In this document: piece after piece, positions 17,245 through 25,777 of the stretch
Layout of the letters: each line of letters starts with the position of its first letter
Numbering within the stretch: the stretch's first letter is position 1
From: Planctomycetota bacterium
GTDB taxonomy: Bacteria; Planctomycetota; UBA8742; UBA2392
Direction of reading: 5' to 3'
NCBI GenBank assembly: GCA_020849795.1
Contig: JADZFR010000040.1
Location: 1-61,719 of the forward strand
Length of the DNA stretch: 61,719 nucleotides
The notes under the pieces: model-generated
Seen by the model: the letters and a program-made list of their open reading frames with translations, nothing else
What the model was told of the DNA's origin: nothing
Database searches by the model: none
Made by a program: the position numbers and the translations under genes

Positions 17245-18831
17245 ATGTCGATCAAGCCGATGGACCCTAACCTGTTTGACTCGGGCAGCGACCTGGGGCG
17301 CCGATACATTACGGACTTCCCGCGCGTTGAGCCGTTTTATGCCGGCGACTATCGACGGCCCGAGCATTTGGCCGGCTTTGCCAATCGGCTGCTCAACCGC
17401 ACCTGGAAGCCTCGCTTTGACCGCAAGCTGACGTCGCAACTTCTGCGCGACTACGCCGCCCGCCACCCGGCGCCGCAGGCGGTGCTGGACAACATCGACA
17501 GGCTGGAAAACCCGCAGTGCGTGTGCGTGCTGACCGGGCAACAGGCGGGACTGGGCGGCGGACCGTTGCTTACCCTGTACAAGGCGGTGTCTGCGATCAA
17601 GCTCGCCCGCGAGGTTGAACGGGCGTCGGGCCAGCCTTGCATCCCGATCTTCTGGAATGCCAGCGACGACAGCGATGTCGAAGAGGTCAACCGCTTGCGC
17701 GGCATTGGCGACGGCAAACTCCTGAAGTTCCGTTTCAAGCTACAAGCGGGCCGCACCCATGTGCGCAACATCCAGTTACCTGGCCGCGACGACCCGCAAT
17801 GGAAAGACGCGGCGCAGGCGCTGGGCAACGGCCCTTACCGCGAACGCGCCGAAGTGATGTTGCGCGACGCGGCCGGGCGAGACTTCGGCGCTGCATTCAC
17901 ACGTCTGATGCTTGAGCTGTTGGGCTCGCGCGGGCTGGTGGTGATTGAACCGTGGGCGCTGGCTTCGCACCCGGCTTGGAAGCGCATCCACGGCGCGGAG
18001 ATTGAACACCGCGAAGAAAACCGGCAGACACTGCAACGCACCGCCGAGCGCCTTGAGAGTCTTGGCTTGCCGGCGGGCGTGCCGATCGGCAGCCAACTGA
18101 ACCTGTTCGTGACCATCAACGGCGAGCGCCGCCACGTCAGCGACGATGGCAAACGCCTGGTGGTTGAGGGCCGCAGCGGCAGCCAGTCGATGACCGGCCT
18201 GCTGAAAGAGCTGCGCGACGCGCCCGAAACGTTCACGCCAAACGTGCTGTTGCGGCCGCTGGTGCAGAATGCGATTTTTCCCACAGTCGCATATGTCGGC
18301 GGAATGGCGGAAATTGCCTATCACGGTTTGCTGAAGCCGCTGCACCGCAACCTGGGCGTGTTCATGCCCGCGCTGTTCCCGCGGCTTTCGCTGACAATTC
18401 TTCGGGGCGAGGACGCACCGGGCTTCGACGAGCTCGTGGCTTTCCGGCGCCGACTGAAGTGGCGGCAGAAAGAAGCGCAGATTGTCGACGAGTCGGCCAA
18501 GGCGGGCACGAAAGAGGCGTTCGCGGCGCTGAAAGAGAACCTGCTTGGGCTGGGGCGCGGCTTGGACACCGAGATCCAGCGTCTGGAGCAGCGCACGCAG
18601 CGCGGCTTGAGCGACGTGATGACGCGCGTGAAACACGATGCGCTGAGCATGGTAGAAACCGGCGGCAACATGGAACCAATGCTCAACCGGTACTTTCCAG
18701 AAGATCGACCGCAGGAACGGGTGATAACGCTGCTGGCGGCGTTCGCCGAATTGGGGCCGGGGCTGATCGATCTGGCAGACGAAAGCGGCGATGTGTTTGA
18801 CTTCCAGCACAAGGCAGCGGTGATGGGGTGA
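17245..18831 (+). CDS. bshC: Bacillithiol biosynthesis cysteine-adding enzyme (528 aa)
   Basis: BshC is the family proposed to add cysteine to GlcN-malate in the last step of bacillithiol synthesis. The diagnostic block is CVLTGQQAGLGGGPLLTLYKAVSAI near residues 92-115, followed by PIFWNASDDSDVEEVNRL and, later, PNVLLRPLVQNAIFPTVAYVGGMAEIAY. A C-terminal helical/coiled-coil stretch (residues ~400-490) is also typical. Length matches the family. No bshA or bshB is visible nearby, so other steps must be encoded elsewhere. Divergent from the glycosyltransferase gene. Confidence 0.93.
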   Translation: MSIKPMDPNLFDSGSDLGRRYITDFPRVEPFYAGDYRRPEHLAGFANRLLNRTWKPRFDRKLTSQLLRDYAARHPAPQAVLDNIDRLENPQCVCVLTGQQAGLGGGPLLTLYKAVSAIKLAREVERASGQPCIPIFWNASDDSDVEEVNRLRGIGDGKLLKFRFKLQAGRTHVRNIQLPGRDDPQWKDAAQALGNGPYRERAEVMLRDAAGRDFGAAFTRLMLELLGSRGLVVIEPWALASHPAWKRIHGAEIEHREENRQTLQRTAERLESLGLPAGVPIGSQLNLFVTINGERRHVSDDGKRLVVEGRSGSQSMTGLLKELRDAPETFTPNVLLRPLVQNAIFPTVAYVGGMAEIAYHGLLKPLHRNLGVFMPALFPRLSLTILRGEDAPGFDELVAFRRRLKWRQKEAQIVDESAKAGTKEAFAALKENLLGLGRGLDTEIQRLEQRTQRGLSDVMTRVKHDALSMVETGGNMEPMLNRYFPEDRPQERVITLLAAFAELGPGLIDLADESGDVFDFQHKAAVMG

Positions 18832-19102
18832 TGCGAGTTCTGGGTTTGGGGATCGGCCAATGCAGCGGTTCCTGCAACCTGCCTCCTGCGACCTGACTCA
18901 TCCCCTCCTAACAACTTCCGCAGCAATGACTTGCGACAGTCCGCCTGACTATGTAACGTTTGCGCCATACTTCTGACTGAATTCAGGCAAAAAAGTGCGG
19001 CGCGGGCTGAACCGCCTGACTTGCCCACCGTTTATTCAGGAGTCACAAGCTATATCAACTAGATCCCGGGGTGTTCCGAGGCACCCAAACCAGGAGAGCG
19101 CT
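18832..19102. other. Intergenic region upstream of the toroid-protein gene
   Basis: This 271-nt stretch holds no convincing gene. There is a run of degenerate CCTGC(A/C)ACCTG words near 18875-18900 and a possible promoter (TTGCGA, 17 nt, TAACGT). A GTG at 18995 could extend the downstream frame but lacks a ribosome binding site. Shortly before the chosen start, GGTG and CACC arms flank TTCCGAGG and could form a small hairpin. Confidence 0.4.
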
Positions 19103-20782
19103 GTGGCAGGCCAACAGCAACAGTACTACGAACAGCCGGCGGACCAGCAGTTCTATGGGCAGGAAGAAGCCCCCGTTGGTGAAACCGGTGAAGACCTTAC
19201 CGCGCTGGCATCAGTGCCGTGGGTCGCGATTGCGCTGGCGGTGCACGTGATCATGCTTGTGATCATGTGGTTCATCATCCCGCAAACGCCGACAAGGGCC
19301 AAAGTTGAGGTCATCAAGGCTCAACAGGAACAGATTGCCGAGCCGCCTCCGCCCGAGCAGAAGCCCGAGAACGAGACGGAATTCCCGAAGGATGAGCCTG
19401 AGCAGGAAAATCCGACGGAAGACGAAAAGATCGTTGAGGACCCCAAGGACGAGGTCAACGAAGACCCGACCGACAAGCCCAACAACGACCTGGCTGAAAA
19501 CCCGAACGACGACCCGTCTGACAATGAGTCGCCGCACCCGAACCGCAACAGCACCACCAGCGCCGTAGGCCTGGGTGGTGGCGTGGGCGGCGGCGGCGGC
19601 CGTGGCGGCGCGGGCGGCTTTGCCTATCGCCGGGCTCGTGGCGGTGGTGGTCGTCCCCGTGAAGACCGTGCCCGTGCAGCCCTTGAGTGGCTGAAGGATC
19701 ACCAGAACAACGAAGGCCACTGGAGCGCAACCACCTTCACGCAAGACAGCAAGCGCGTGAACGCCAGCAAGACCTTCAACATCGACCACGTCAACGTCGG
19801 CCAGGCTGACGGCGACAAGGGCTGGGAACAGACCACCGACATCGGCCTTACCGGCATGGCGCTGCTGGCCTTCGTCGGTGCGGGCTATGACCACAAAGAA
19901 GGCGATTACCGGGCCACCTGCCGCCAGGCAATTTTGTACCTGCGCAAGGTCCAGAGCAACGACGGCTGCTTCGGCCCCAAAGAAGATGACCACTTTGTCT
20001 ACAACCACAGCATCTGCGCCATGGCCATGGCTGAAGCTTACGGCCTGAGCCTTGACCCGGTGCTGAAACCCATCGCCGACAAGGGCGTTGAGTTCATACT
20101 GCGGGCACAGAACCCGGGCCTTGGATGGCGCTATGGCGTGCAGCCCGGCATCAACGACAGCTCGGTTTCGGGCTGGATGGTTCTGGCGCTCAAGAGCTGC
20201 AAGATGGCCGGCCTCGAGTTCGACAGCACCAAGTGCTACGCCGACGCAGCCGAGTGGTTCAAGATGGTGACCGTGGACGTCAACGGGTACCCCAAGTGTG
20301 GCTACGACAGCCCGGGCAGCAACAACGCCCGTCTGCGCACCGCCGGCGACTACGAACATAACCCGGCGATGGACTCGATCTACGTCATGAGCATGCTGTT
20401 CATGGACATCGCCGACCTGAACGACAAGAACATCAAGGCACTGGCCAAGATCTGCGTTGAGAAGGATTACCTGCCGAGCTGGGAGAAGAACAAGATCGAC
20501 TACTACTACTGGTACTACGCCAGCCTGGCCCTGTACCAGGTCGGCGGCTCGATCTGGTCCACATGGGAAAAGGCAATGTCCAAGACACTGCTTGACTACC
20601 AGCGCGGCTATCACGCCGACGACGTAAAGAAGGGCCTGATCAACAAGGACAAACTTGACGAGCACGGCAGCTGGGACGCCTGTGACGCATGGAGCGCAGC
20701 CGGCGGCCGGGTGTACGCCACTGCGATCAACTGCCTGACTCTTGAGGTGTACTACCGTTATCAGCGCCTGCACAAGGAATAA
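19103..20782 (+). CDS. Membrane-anchored alpha/alpha-toroid (prenyltransferase/squalene-oxidase repeat) protein (559 aa)
   Basis: The GTG at 19103 has AGGAG six bases upstream. Order of parts: a Gln/Tyr-rich N-terminus, one transmembrane helix (about residues 38-60, VAIALAVHVIMLVIMWFII), a TonB-like Pro/Glu/Asp-rich linker (~65-150), a Gly-rich hinge (~157-190), and an alpha/alpha-toroid domain with repeats such as ALEWLKDHQNNEGHWS, AILYLRKVQSNDGCFG, NPGLGWRYG and CLTLEVYYRYQRL. The DxDD-type acid motif of real squalene cyclases is not visible, so this is probably a binding or scaffold domain facing the periplasm. A second copy without the anchor lies at about 34 kb. An intrinsic hairpin follows the stop. 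Confidence 0.87.
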   Translation: MAGQQQQYYEQPADQQFYGQEEAPVGETGEDLTALASVPWVAIALAVHVIMLVIMWFIIPQTPTRAKVEVIKAQQEQIAEPPPPEQKPENETEFPKDEPEQENPTEDEKIVEDPKDEVNEDPTDKPNNDLAENPNDDPSDNESPHPNRNSTTSAVGLGGGVGGGGGRGGAGGFAYRRARGGGGRPREDRARAALEWLKDHQNNEGHWSATTFTQDSKRVNASKTFNIDHVNVGQADGDKGWEQTTDIGLTGMALLAFVGAGYDHKEGDYRATCRQAILYLRKVQSNDGCFGPKEDDHFVYNHSICAMAMAEAYGLSLDPVLKPIADKGVEFILRAQNPGLGWRYGVQPGINDSSVSGWMVLALKSCKMAGLEFDSTKCYADAAEWFKMVTVDVNGYPKCGYDSPGSNNARLRTAGDYEHNPAMDSIYVMSMLFMDIADLNDKNIKALAKICVEKDYLPSWEKNKIDYYYWYYASLALYQVGGSIWSTWEKAMSKTLLDYQRGYHADDVKKGLINKDKLDEHGSWDACDAWSAAGGRVYATAINCLTLEVYYRYQRLHKE

Positions 20783-20800
20783 CCGGGCAAGCGGTTCTCA

Positions 20801-20825
20801 CGGGGCGGCCATCACGGCCGCCCCG
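20801..20825 (+). terminator. GC-rich hairpin after the toroid-protein gene
   Basis: A perfect 10-bp stem CGGGGCGGCC/GGCCGCCCCG with a five-base loop, 19 nt after the stop codon. The following sequence (GTTGCATTT) is only weakly T-rich. Confidence 0.65.
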
Positions 20826-20856
20826 GTTGCATTTGCCGGCCTGACGAAGGCCAACC

Positions 20857-20885
20857 TTGCGCTTCGCATGCTGCTTCTTCACAAT
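20857..20885 (+). promoter_or_regulatory. Possible promoter of the AI-2E-type transporter gene
   Basis: TTGCGC and CACAAT are separated by 17 nt, and the ATG follows 11 nt after CACAAT with no Shine-Dalgarno. Transcription would start just before the start codon. Hexamer matches are moderate (4 of 6 each). Confidence 0.35.
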
Positions 20886-20896
20886 CCGCTGCTCGT

Positions 20897-22399
20897 ATGG
20901 GCAAGAAGAAGAAACGAAACCAGGGCGGCGCAGGCCAGCAACCGCCAGCGCCACGGCAGCCGGCGGGCCTCAGCGATGAGACTCGCGCGATTCTGCCCGC
21001 CCCGTTGCGCGCACTTGATGCCGACTATTCGGCTGTGCTGCGCATGCGAAACGTGCGCTGGCTGATCGTCTTCGGTGCCGTGATTGGTGCGCTGCTGCTG
21101 GGCTGGTACTTGTCCAGCGTGTTCGTGCCGCTGCTAGTGGCGTTGGCGACAGCCTACATCCTGAACCCGCTGGTCGTGAAGCTGCAAAAGAAGGGCGTCT
21201 CGCGCACCCGTGCCGTGCTGTGGATCTTCCTGCTGTTCATGGTGCTGTCGGCCGCAATCGGCACATGGTTCATTGCCAGCATTGTTCGCGACGTAAGCCA
21301 GATGGGCCAGCAGCTCGGTGACATCATTGACAAAGCCGAGGAAGATCAGGAAGGCTGGGTGGCGTCGTACAACGAGATCGTCCCCGCCAAGATGGAGCTG
21401 AACCCGGCCGAGGTGAATCTTGAGGCAATCTTTGACGTCGCCCGCGCCCAGCTGGTCACCACGCGCTCGCAGGTTGAAACAGCCGAAGAGAGTTCTGCAC
21501 GGGCATCCATCGCGGCCGCGCGTGCCGACCTGCTGGTCAGCTTTCAACGCCTCGACCAGAACAACGACATGCAGTTGTCCAGGGCGGAGCTGACCGGTGC
21601 AACGTTCACCGAGATCGACGCCGACGAAGACGCCAGCATAACGACCGGTGAGTGGTTCGCGCACTTTGGCGCGGCCGCCCCCAAATCAGACTCGACCACG
21701 CTCACGCCCGAGGCCCAGAAAGCCGCCGAGGGTGTGTGGAGCGTCGTGAGCGGCGGGCTGATGACATTGTTCAGCTTCCTGTTGTTCATCACACTGGTGC
21801 CGATCTACACGTGGTACTTCATGACCGGCTTTGATCGCGTGGTGGCCAAAGGCCGCGAGTACCTGCCCGGCGCGCACCGTGACCGCATCGAACGCATCCT
21901 GAAAGAAGTCGACAGTATGCTGCGCGCGTTTTTCCGGGGCCGCATCGTGGTCGTCATCATCATCACCGCTGCCACCACCATTGTGTACATTGTGTTCGGC
22001 ATTCAATACGCCGTGCTGCTTGGCCTGATGAGCGGGCTGGGAGTGCTGATCCCCTACTTCAGCATGGTCGCCGGCTGGATTCCCGCCATCCTGATCTGCC
22101 TTGTCACCAAGGAAGACCCCTGGGGCGCGATCATCGGCATGAGCATCGGTTTTCACATCATCCAGGCGCTTGAGCAGTATGTGCTGACGCCCAAACTGCT
22201 GGGTGACGCGGTGGAGCTGCACCCCGTCACGCTGCTGGTCGGCGTGTTCGTGATGGCAAGCCTGTTCGGCATCTTCGGCGCGCTGCTGGCGGTGCCATTG
22301 ACCGCCATTGCCAAGACACTCGGGCGCGAGTTCCTGCTGCCCTACTTCAAGAGCCTCGCCGCCGAAAAGCCAAGCCAGCGCGCGCCGCCCGCAAGCTAG
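20897..22399 (+). CDS. AI-2E/PerM-family transporter with an inserted EF-hand pair (500 aa)
   Basis: The family is made of polytopic permeases (AI-2 exporter TqsA, PerM, and Na+/H+ antiporter members). Hydrophobic segments lie at about residues 55-75, 76-96, 107-130, 283-310, 350-370, 372-402 and 445-470; the conserved C-terminal block reads LLGLMSGLGVLIPYF and VLTPKLLGDAVELHPV. The loop at residues ~135-280, usually helical, carries two perfect 12-residue EF-hand loops, Asp220-Glu231 and Asp241-Glu252 (DQNNDMQLSRAE, DADEDASITTGE), which should bind Ca2+. I do not know this combination as a usual family feature. The N-terminus is very basic (MGKKKKR). The NUDIX gene begins 11 nt after the stop. 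Confidence 0.88.
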   Translation: MGKKKKRNQGGAGQQPPAPRQPAGLSDETRAILPAPLRALDADYSAVLRMRNVRWLIVFGAVIGALLLGWYLSSVFVPLLVALATAYILNPLVVKLQKKGVSRTRAVLWIFLLFMVLSAAIGTWFIASIVRDVSQMGQQLGDIIDKAEEDQEGWVASYNEIVPAKMELNPAEVNLEAIFDVARAQLVTTRSQVETAEESSARASIAAARADLLVSFQRLDQNNDMQLSRAELTGATFTEIDADEDASITTGEWFAHFGAAAPKSDSTTLTPEAQKAAEGVWSVVSGGLMTLFSFLLFITLVPIYTWYFMTGFDRVVAKGREYLPGAHRDRIERILKEVDSMLRAFFRGRIVVVIIITAATTIVYIVFGIQYAVLLGLMSGLGVLIPYFSMVAGWIPAILICLVTKEDPWGAIIGMSIGFHIIQALEQYVLTPKLLGDAVELHPVTLLVGVFVMASLFGIFGALLAVPLTAIAKTLGREFLLPYFKSLAAEKPSQRAPPAS

Positions 22400-22410
22400 A
22401 ATACATTGCC

Positions 22411-22908
22411 ATGCCTGACGAACCCCACAGCGATTCAGTACCCGGCGCGATTCGTGTCGCGGCCCGTGCCCTGATCATCGAGGAGGGTCGGCTGCTGGTG
22501 ATGACCTACCGCGACGACACGGGCCAGTGGTGCGTCACGCCCGGCGGCGGCATCAGCAAACTCGAAACTTTGGGCGAGGGCCTTCGGCGCGAAGTGCGCG
22601 AAGAACTCTGCATCGAGATTGACGCCGGCGACATCGTCTACGTCCGCGAACTGCTGGGCAAGAACGCCAAGGTCAAGCATGGCGGCATCACCGAGCAGAC
22701 CCACCAGCTTGAGATTTTCTTTCGCTGCAAGCGCCACGGCGAAGTGAAGCTCGGCGCCCACCCCGACCAATACTGCACCGGTTTTGACTGGGTGCCGCTG
22801 AACGAACTTGCCGAGCGCAACTTCTACCCGCACGCCCTGGCCGGCCGCCTGAGCCAGGATGTCACAGCCGGTTTCCGCCCCCACCGCAACTATCTGGGCG
22901 ACGCCTGA
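22411..22908 (+). CDS. NUDIX hydrolase (165 aa)
   Basis: Hydrolyses a nucleoside-diphosphate-linked substrate. The Nudix box is complete: GGGISKLETLGEGLRREVREEL, i.e. G-x5-E-x7-REV-x-EE-L, at residues ~46-67, the Glu residues binding Mg2+. The N-terminal strand (IRVAARALIIEEGRLLVM) and C-terminal FDWVPLNELAERNFYP are typical of ADP-ribose/mutT-like members of about 160 residues. A TAGAAT hexamer lies eight bases before the ATG and there is no Shine-Dalgarno, so it may be leaderless as well as read through from the transporter. Substrate cannot be assigned. Confidence 0.9.
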   Translation: MPDEPHSDSVPGAIRVAARALIIEEGRLLVMTYRDDTGQWCVTPGGGISKLETLGEGLRREVREELCIEIDAGDIVYVRELLGKNAKVKHGGITEQTHQLEIFFRCKRHGEVKLGAHPDQYCTGFDWVPLNELAERNFYPHALAGRLSQDVTAGFRPHRNYLGDA

Positions 22909-23032
22909 AGTGCACCAATCGCGCAGCGCAAGCTGAACAATCATCTTTTGCTCAATCCAAACCGCCCCGCTTGCCGAACAGGGACATGGCGCGTCGTCTT
23001 CTGAACGCGCCCTTACACACCCGAGGTGAGAC

Positions 23033-23983
23033 ATGGCTTCACGCAAAAGCGCACGCAGAGGCAAGAAGAGCGGCATCGGCAAGTTTGTCGTCATCGGCGC
23101 GGTGCTGATCGCGCTCGGCGCCGGCGGCTTCCTCATGTTCGGCGACCGCGACAGCGGCAACGTCACCGAATCCGGCATCAGCGACCTGATTCCCGGGATG
23201 GATGGCACCAGTGAAAGTCCGGCCGACAGCGCCAGGCCCGCGCAGTCGCTTGCGCAGGTGCAGATGCTGCTGACTGAAGTTTCAGCCAGCCTCGCCACCG
23301 GCGAAGAGAAGGCCCGCGAAGGCGCATTGCGCGACGGGTACCAGCGCCTGGCAACACTGCTTGAGTCGCCGCTGCCGCTCGAAGAGCGCGAACGCGCCAT
23401 TGAGCTGTTCCACGCGATCACAGACGAGCTGTTCCTGAGCAACGCCCACAACGAGTTCAGCGAAAACTACACGGTCAAGAGCGGCGACAGTTTTGACCGC
23501 ATCGCCCGCAAGTTCAGCATCAGCAACAACCTGCTGTATGACCTGAACAAGCGTCCGCGCGGCAACGCGAACCTGCACCCCGGCGAGAACCTGAAAGTGC
23601 CCAAGGGCGCGCCCCGCGTAGTCGTCCGCAAGGGAGACTTCACCACGAGCCTCTACTTCGGCGACAACCTTGTCCGGCAGTACATCGTGGCACACGGCAA
23701 GAACGACAACACGCCCGTCGGCTCCAGCACCATCACCAGCATGGGCATCGACCCCGAAAAGTCTTCGCGCGGCGCCAACGACCCCGTCAATGAAATGAAA
23801 CTGCGCTGGATCGGCCTGGCCAACTACGCCGGCGGGCGAACCGGCATCGGCTTTCATGGCACCCAGTATCTCGACAGCATTCCCGGCATGACAAGCCGTG
23901 GTTGCATCCGCATGCGTGACCACGACGTCGTTGAGCTGTACGACATTCTTCGCATCGGCAACAAAGTCGAAGTCCGCGCCTGA
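23033..23983 (+). CDS. Membrane-anchored LysM / L,D-transpeptidase (316 aa)
   Basis: GAGGTGAG precedes the ATG. A basic N-terminus is followed by one hydrophobic helix (~residues 17-37), so the protein is anchored and faces the periplasm. A helical segment comes next, then a LysM peptidoglycan-binding domain (YTVKSGDSFDRIARKFSISNN...) at ~144-188 and a YkuD L,D-transpeptidase domain at ~195-316 with the active-site signature IGFHG ... SRGCIRM containing catalytic Cys and His. Such enzymes make 3-3 crosslinks or attach proteins to peptidoglycan. The next gene is a paralogue. Confidence 0.92.
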   Translation: MASRKSARRGKKSGIGKFVVIGAVLIALGAGGFLMFGDRDSGNVTESGISDLIPGMDGTSESPADSARPAQSLAQVQMLLTEVSASLATGEEKAREGALRDGYQRLATLLESPLPLEERERAIELFHAITDELFLSNAHNEFSENYTVKSGDSFDRIARKFSISNNLLYDLNKRPRGNANLHPGENLKVPKGAPRVVVRKGDFTTSLYFGDNLVRQYIVAHGKNDNTPVGSSTITSMGIDPEKSSRGANDPVNEMKLRWIGLANYAGGRTGIGFHGTQYLDSIPGMTSRGCIRMRDHDVVELYDILRIGNKVEVRA

Positions 23984-24011
23984 ACCAACACCAACTCTCC
24001 AGGAGTCAGCC

Positions 24012-24980
24012 ATGAAACGCTTTCTGTTCGGTACATTCTTTTGCGCGATCATCGCCGGTTGCACTCTCACCAACGTGCGTTCCGGCAGCGTGCAGAAAGA
24101 CACTGACAACACCACGCCCGACCGCGCCACTGCAGGCGACGCGCTGGGCGACCCGACCTTCGAGAAAGAAACGGTCGATAGCGCGCCGATCGCCGGCTAT
24201 GAGCGCAAGGTGCCCGGAGACGCGGTCGTCGACACCCACAAGAGCGCCCCGAAGATCGAGCCCGAATTCAACCAGGACCTCGTCACCGGCATGAAGTGCC
24301 ACGACGAAGGCCGCCTGCGCGAGGCGCGGCTGCACCTGACCAAGGCGCTTGATGGCAACCTGTCGGTACAAGATGAAGCCACCGCGCTGGCAACCCTGCG
24401 CGGCATCAACGAGAAGATCTTCCTGAGCAGCGGTCCCGACGGAGACCTGAAAGTCTACGTCGTGGAAAAAGGCGACTTCCCCGCCCGCATTGCAAGCAAG
24501 ATGGGCACAACCTGGGAAATGATCGTGCGCCTCAATGGCCTGACCGAGCGCGACATCAAGACGCTGCAGATCGGCCGCGAGTTGAAGGTGCCCGCCGGCA
24601 CATTCACCTTGGTGGTGCGCAAGTCGCGCTTTGTGATGGACCTGCTGCTCGATGGCGCGTTCATCCAGCGCTATGAAGTCGGCCTCGGTGTCGGCGGCTG
24701 CACTCCGCTGGGCGAGTTCACGGTCAAAAACCGCATTCCCAAGCCCGCCGACGGCAGCTACCCCTACGGCCACGAAAAACACCGCCTTGGCTCACGCTGG
24801 CTCGGCCTTAAAGCCGGCGAGGAATACAAGGGCTATGGCATCCACGGCTGCAGGTCCGAAGAAGAGACACAGATCCCCGGCGAGTGCAGCCAGGGCTGCG
24901 TGCGCATGCGCAACGCCGAAGTCGAAGAGTTATACGACATCGTGCCCGCCGGCACACGCGTGACCATCCAGGAGAAGTAA
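24012..24980 (+). CDS. Lipoprotein LysM / L,D-transpeptidase (322 aa)
   Basis: CCAGGAG precedes the ATG at 24012, 28 nt after the previous stop. The lipobox IIAGC at residues 13-17 marks lipidation, so this copy is a lipoprotein where its neighbour has a membrane helix. The order matches the neighbour: helical segment (ARLHLTKALDGNLSVQDEA), LysM (YVVEKGDFPARIASKMGTTWEMI), then YkuD domain with GYGIHG ... SQGCVRM supplying catalytic His and Cys. The pair is a tandem duplication with different membrane attachment. A strong terminator follows. Confidence 0.92.
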   Translation: MKRFLFGTFFCAIIAGCTLTNVRSGSVQKDTDNTTPDRATAGDALGDPTFEKETVDSAPIAGYERKVPGDAVVDTHKSAPKIEPEFNQDLVTGMKCHDEGRLREARLHLTKALDGNLSVQDEATALATLRGINEKIFLSSGPDGDLKVYVVEKGDFPARIASKMGTTWEMIVRLNGLTERDIKTLQIGRELKVPAGTFTLVVRKSRFVMDLLLDGAFIQRYEVGLGVGGCTPLGEFTVKNRIPKPADGSYPYGHEKHRLGSRWLGLKAGEEYKGYGIHGCRSEEETQIPGECSQGCVRMRNAEVEELYDIVPAGTRVTIQEK

Positions 24981-25028
24981 GGGCCCGGAACTTGTCGCCA
25001 CACGCACAGTCCGATTAGCAACGCAAAA

Positions 25029-25060
25029 GGGCGCAGCGAAAGCTGCGCCCCCTGTGTTTT
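25029..25060 (+). terminator. Intrinsic terminator after the L,D-transpeptidase pair
   Basis: Nine-bp stem GGGCGCAGC/GCTGCGCCC with a GAAA tetraloop, followed by CCTGTGTTTT. Confidence 0.88.
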
Positions 25061-25125
25061 CCAGTGGCAAGTGGTGCAGGCGCCCTTGCCCTTGTTTCAT
25101 CTGTCCACATTGCGACGATACGGGT

Positions 25126-25773
25126 ATGGAAGAGCAGTCCGCCACCCAGCACCTTGTCAGCCGCGCACGGCGTGTGCAGTGGGCCTGTGGCCTGTGCTTT
25201 GGCTTGTTGTTCCTGATGGGCATCTCGGGCATCGCCAGCATCACATTGCTGTACGACGACCCGCTGTACCATGAAAGCACGCGTGACATCGAAGGCGCCA
25301 CGCTGCGCACCGCGATTGAGCTGAAGTGGCTGATCAGTGCTCTGCACATGTGGGGCGGCTATGTGGCGATCCTGCTTGCCGGCTGGGCAGCCATGGAAGT
25401 CTTTTCGTTTTCGCGGCTGGTACGGCGCAGCGACAACCCGGGCTGGCGCAGCACGGCGCGCTGGCTTGGCCCGGCGGGCATTGGTGGCGGCGCGACGATC
25501 ATACTGGCGGTCGTGTTGCTGCTTGCCAGCGGCGTGGCGGCCAAGGGTTACGTGCAGCACATCACGCGCTACGGCGAAGTGAAGGGCGAGATTGAAGGCG
25601 TGCCGGGCCAGCACGACGCAGCCAAGGCCCTTGAGGGCTATCCCGATTCCAACATGGCGGAGTGGCACATTCGCGAGATGAACTACCTGCTGGCGTTCGG
25701 CGCGATCGTGCTTGTGGCGGCTGCGGCATCGGTACGCCGAATTTCGCTCGAGGCCCGCAAGCCAAAGGCCTGA
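25126..25773 (+). CDS. Four-helix membrane protein, possibly cytochrome b-like (215 aa)
   Basis: Start at the ATG at 25126 (MEEQSATQHLV); the frame extends upstream across the terminator with no sensible start. Four hydrophobic segments: CGLCFGLLFLMGISGIASITL, LISALHMWGGYVAILLAGWAA, GGGATIILAVVLLLASGVAA and LLAFGAIVLVAAAASV. His residues sit where a b-type haem could be held (SALHMWGG in helix 2, VQHITRYG and EWHIREMNY around helices 3 and 4), recalling the N-terminal half of cytochrome b, but the paired His spacing is incomplete. It converges on the Mrp operon with only 4 nt between stops. Function not assigned. Confidence 0.72.
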   Translation: MEEQSATQHLVSRARRVQWACGLCFGLLFLMGISGIASITLLYDDPLYHESTRDIEGATLRTAIELKWLISALHMWGGYVAILLAGWAAMEVFSFSRLVRRSDNPGWRSTARWLGPAGIGGGATIILAVVLLLASGVAAKGYVQHITRYGEVKGEIEGVPGQHDAAKALEGYPDSNMAEWHIREMNYLLAFGAIVLVAAAASVRRISLEARKPKA

Positions 25774-25777
25774 GCAG

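Noticed and set aside
19211..20773. A 520-codon minus-strand frame opposite the toroid protein
   Set aside because: No start signal or domain; the plus strand has a Shine-Dalgarno, membrane anchor and toroid repeats.
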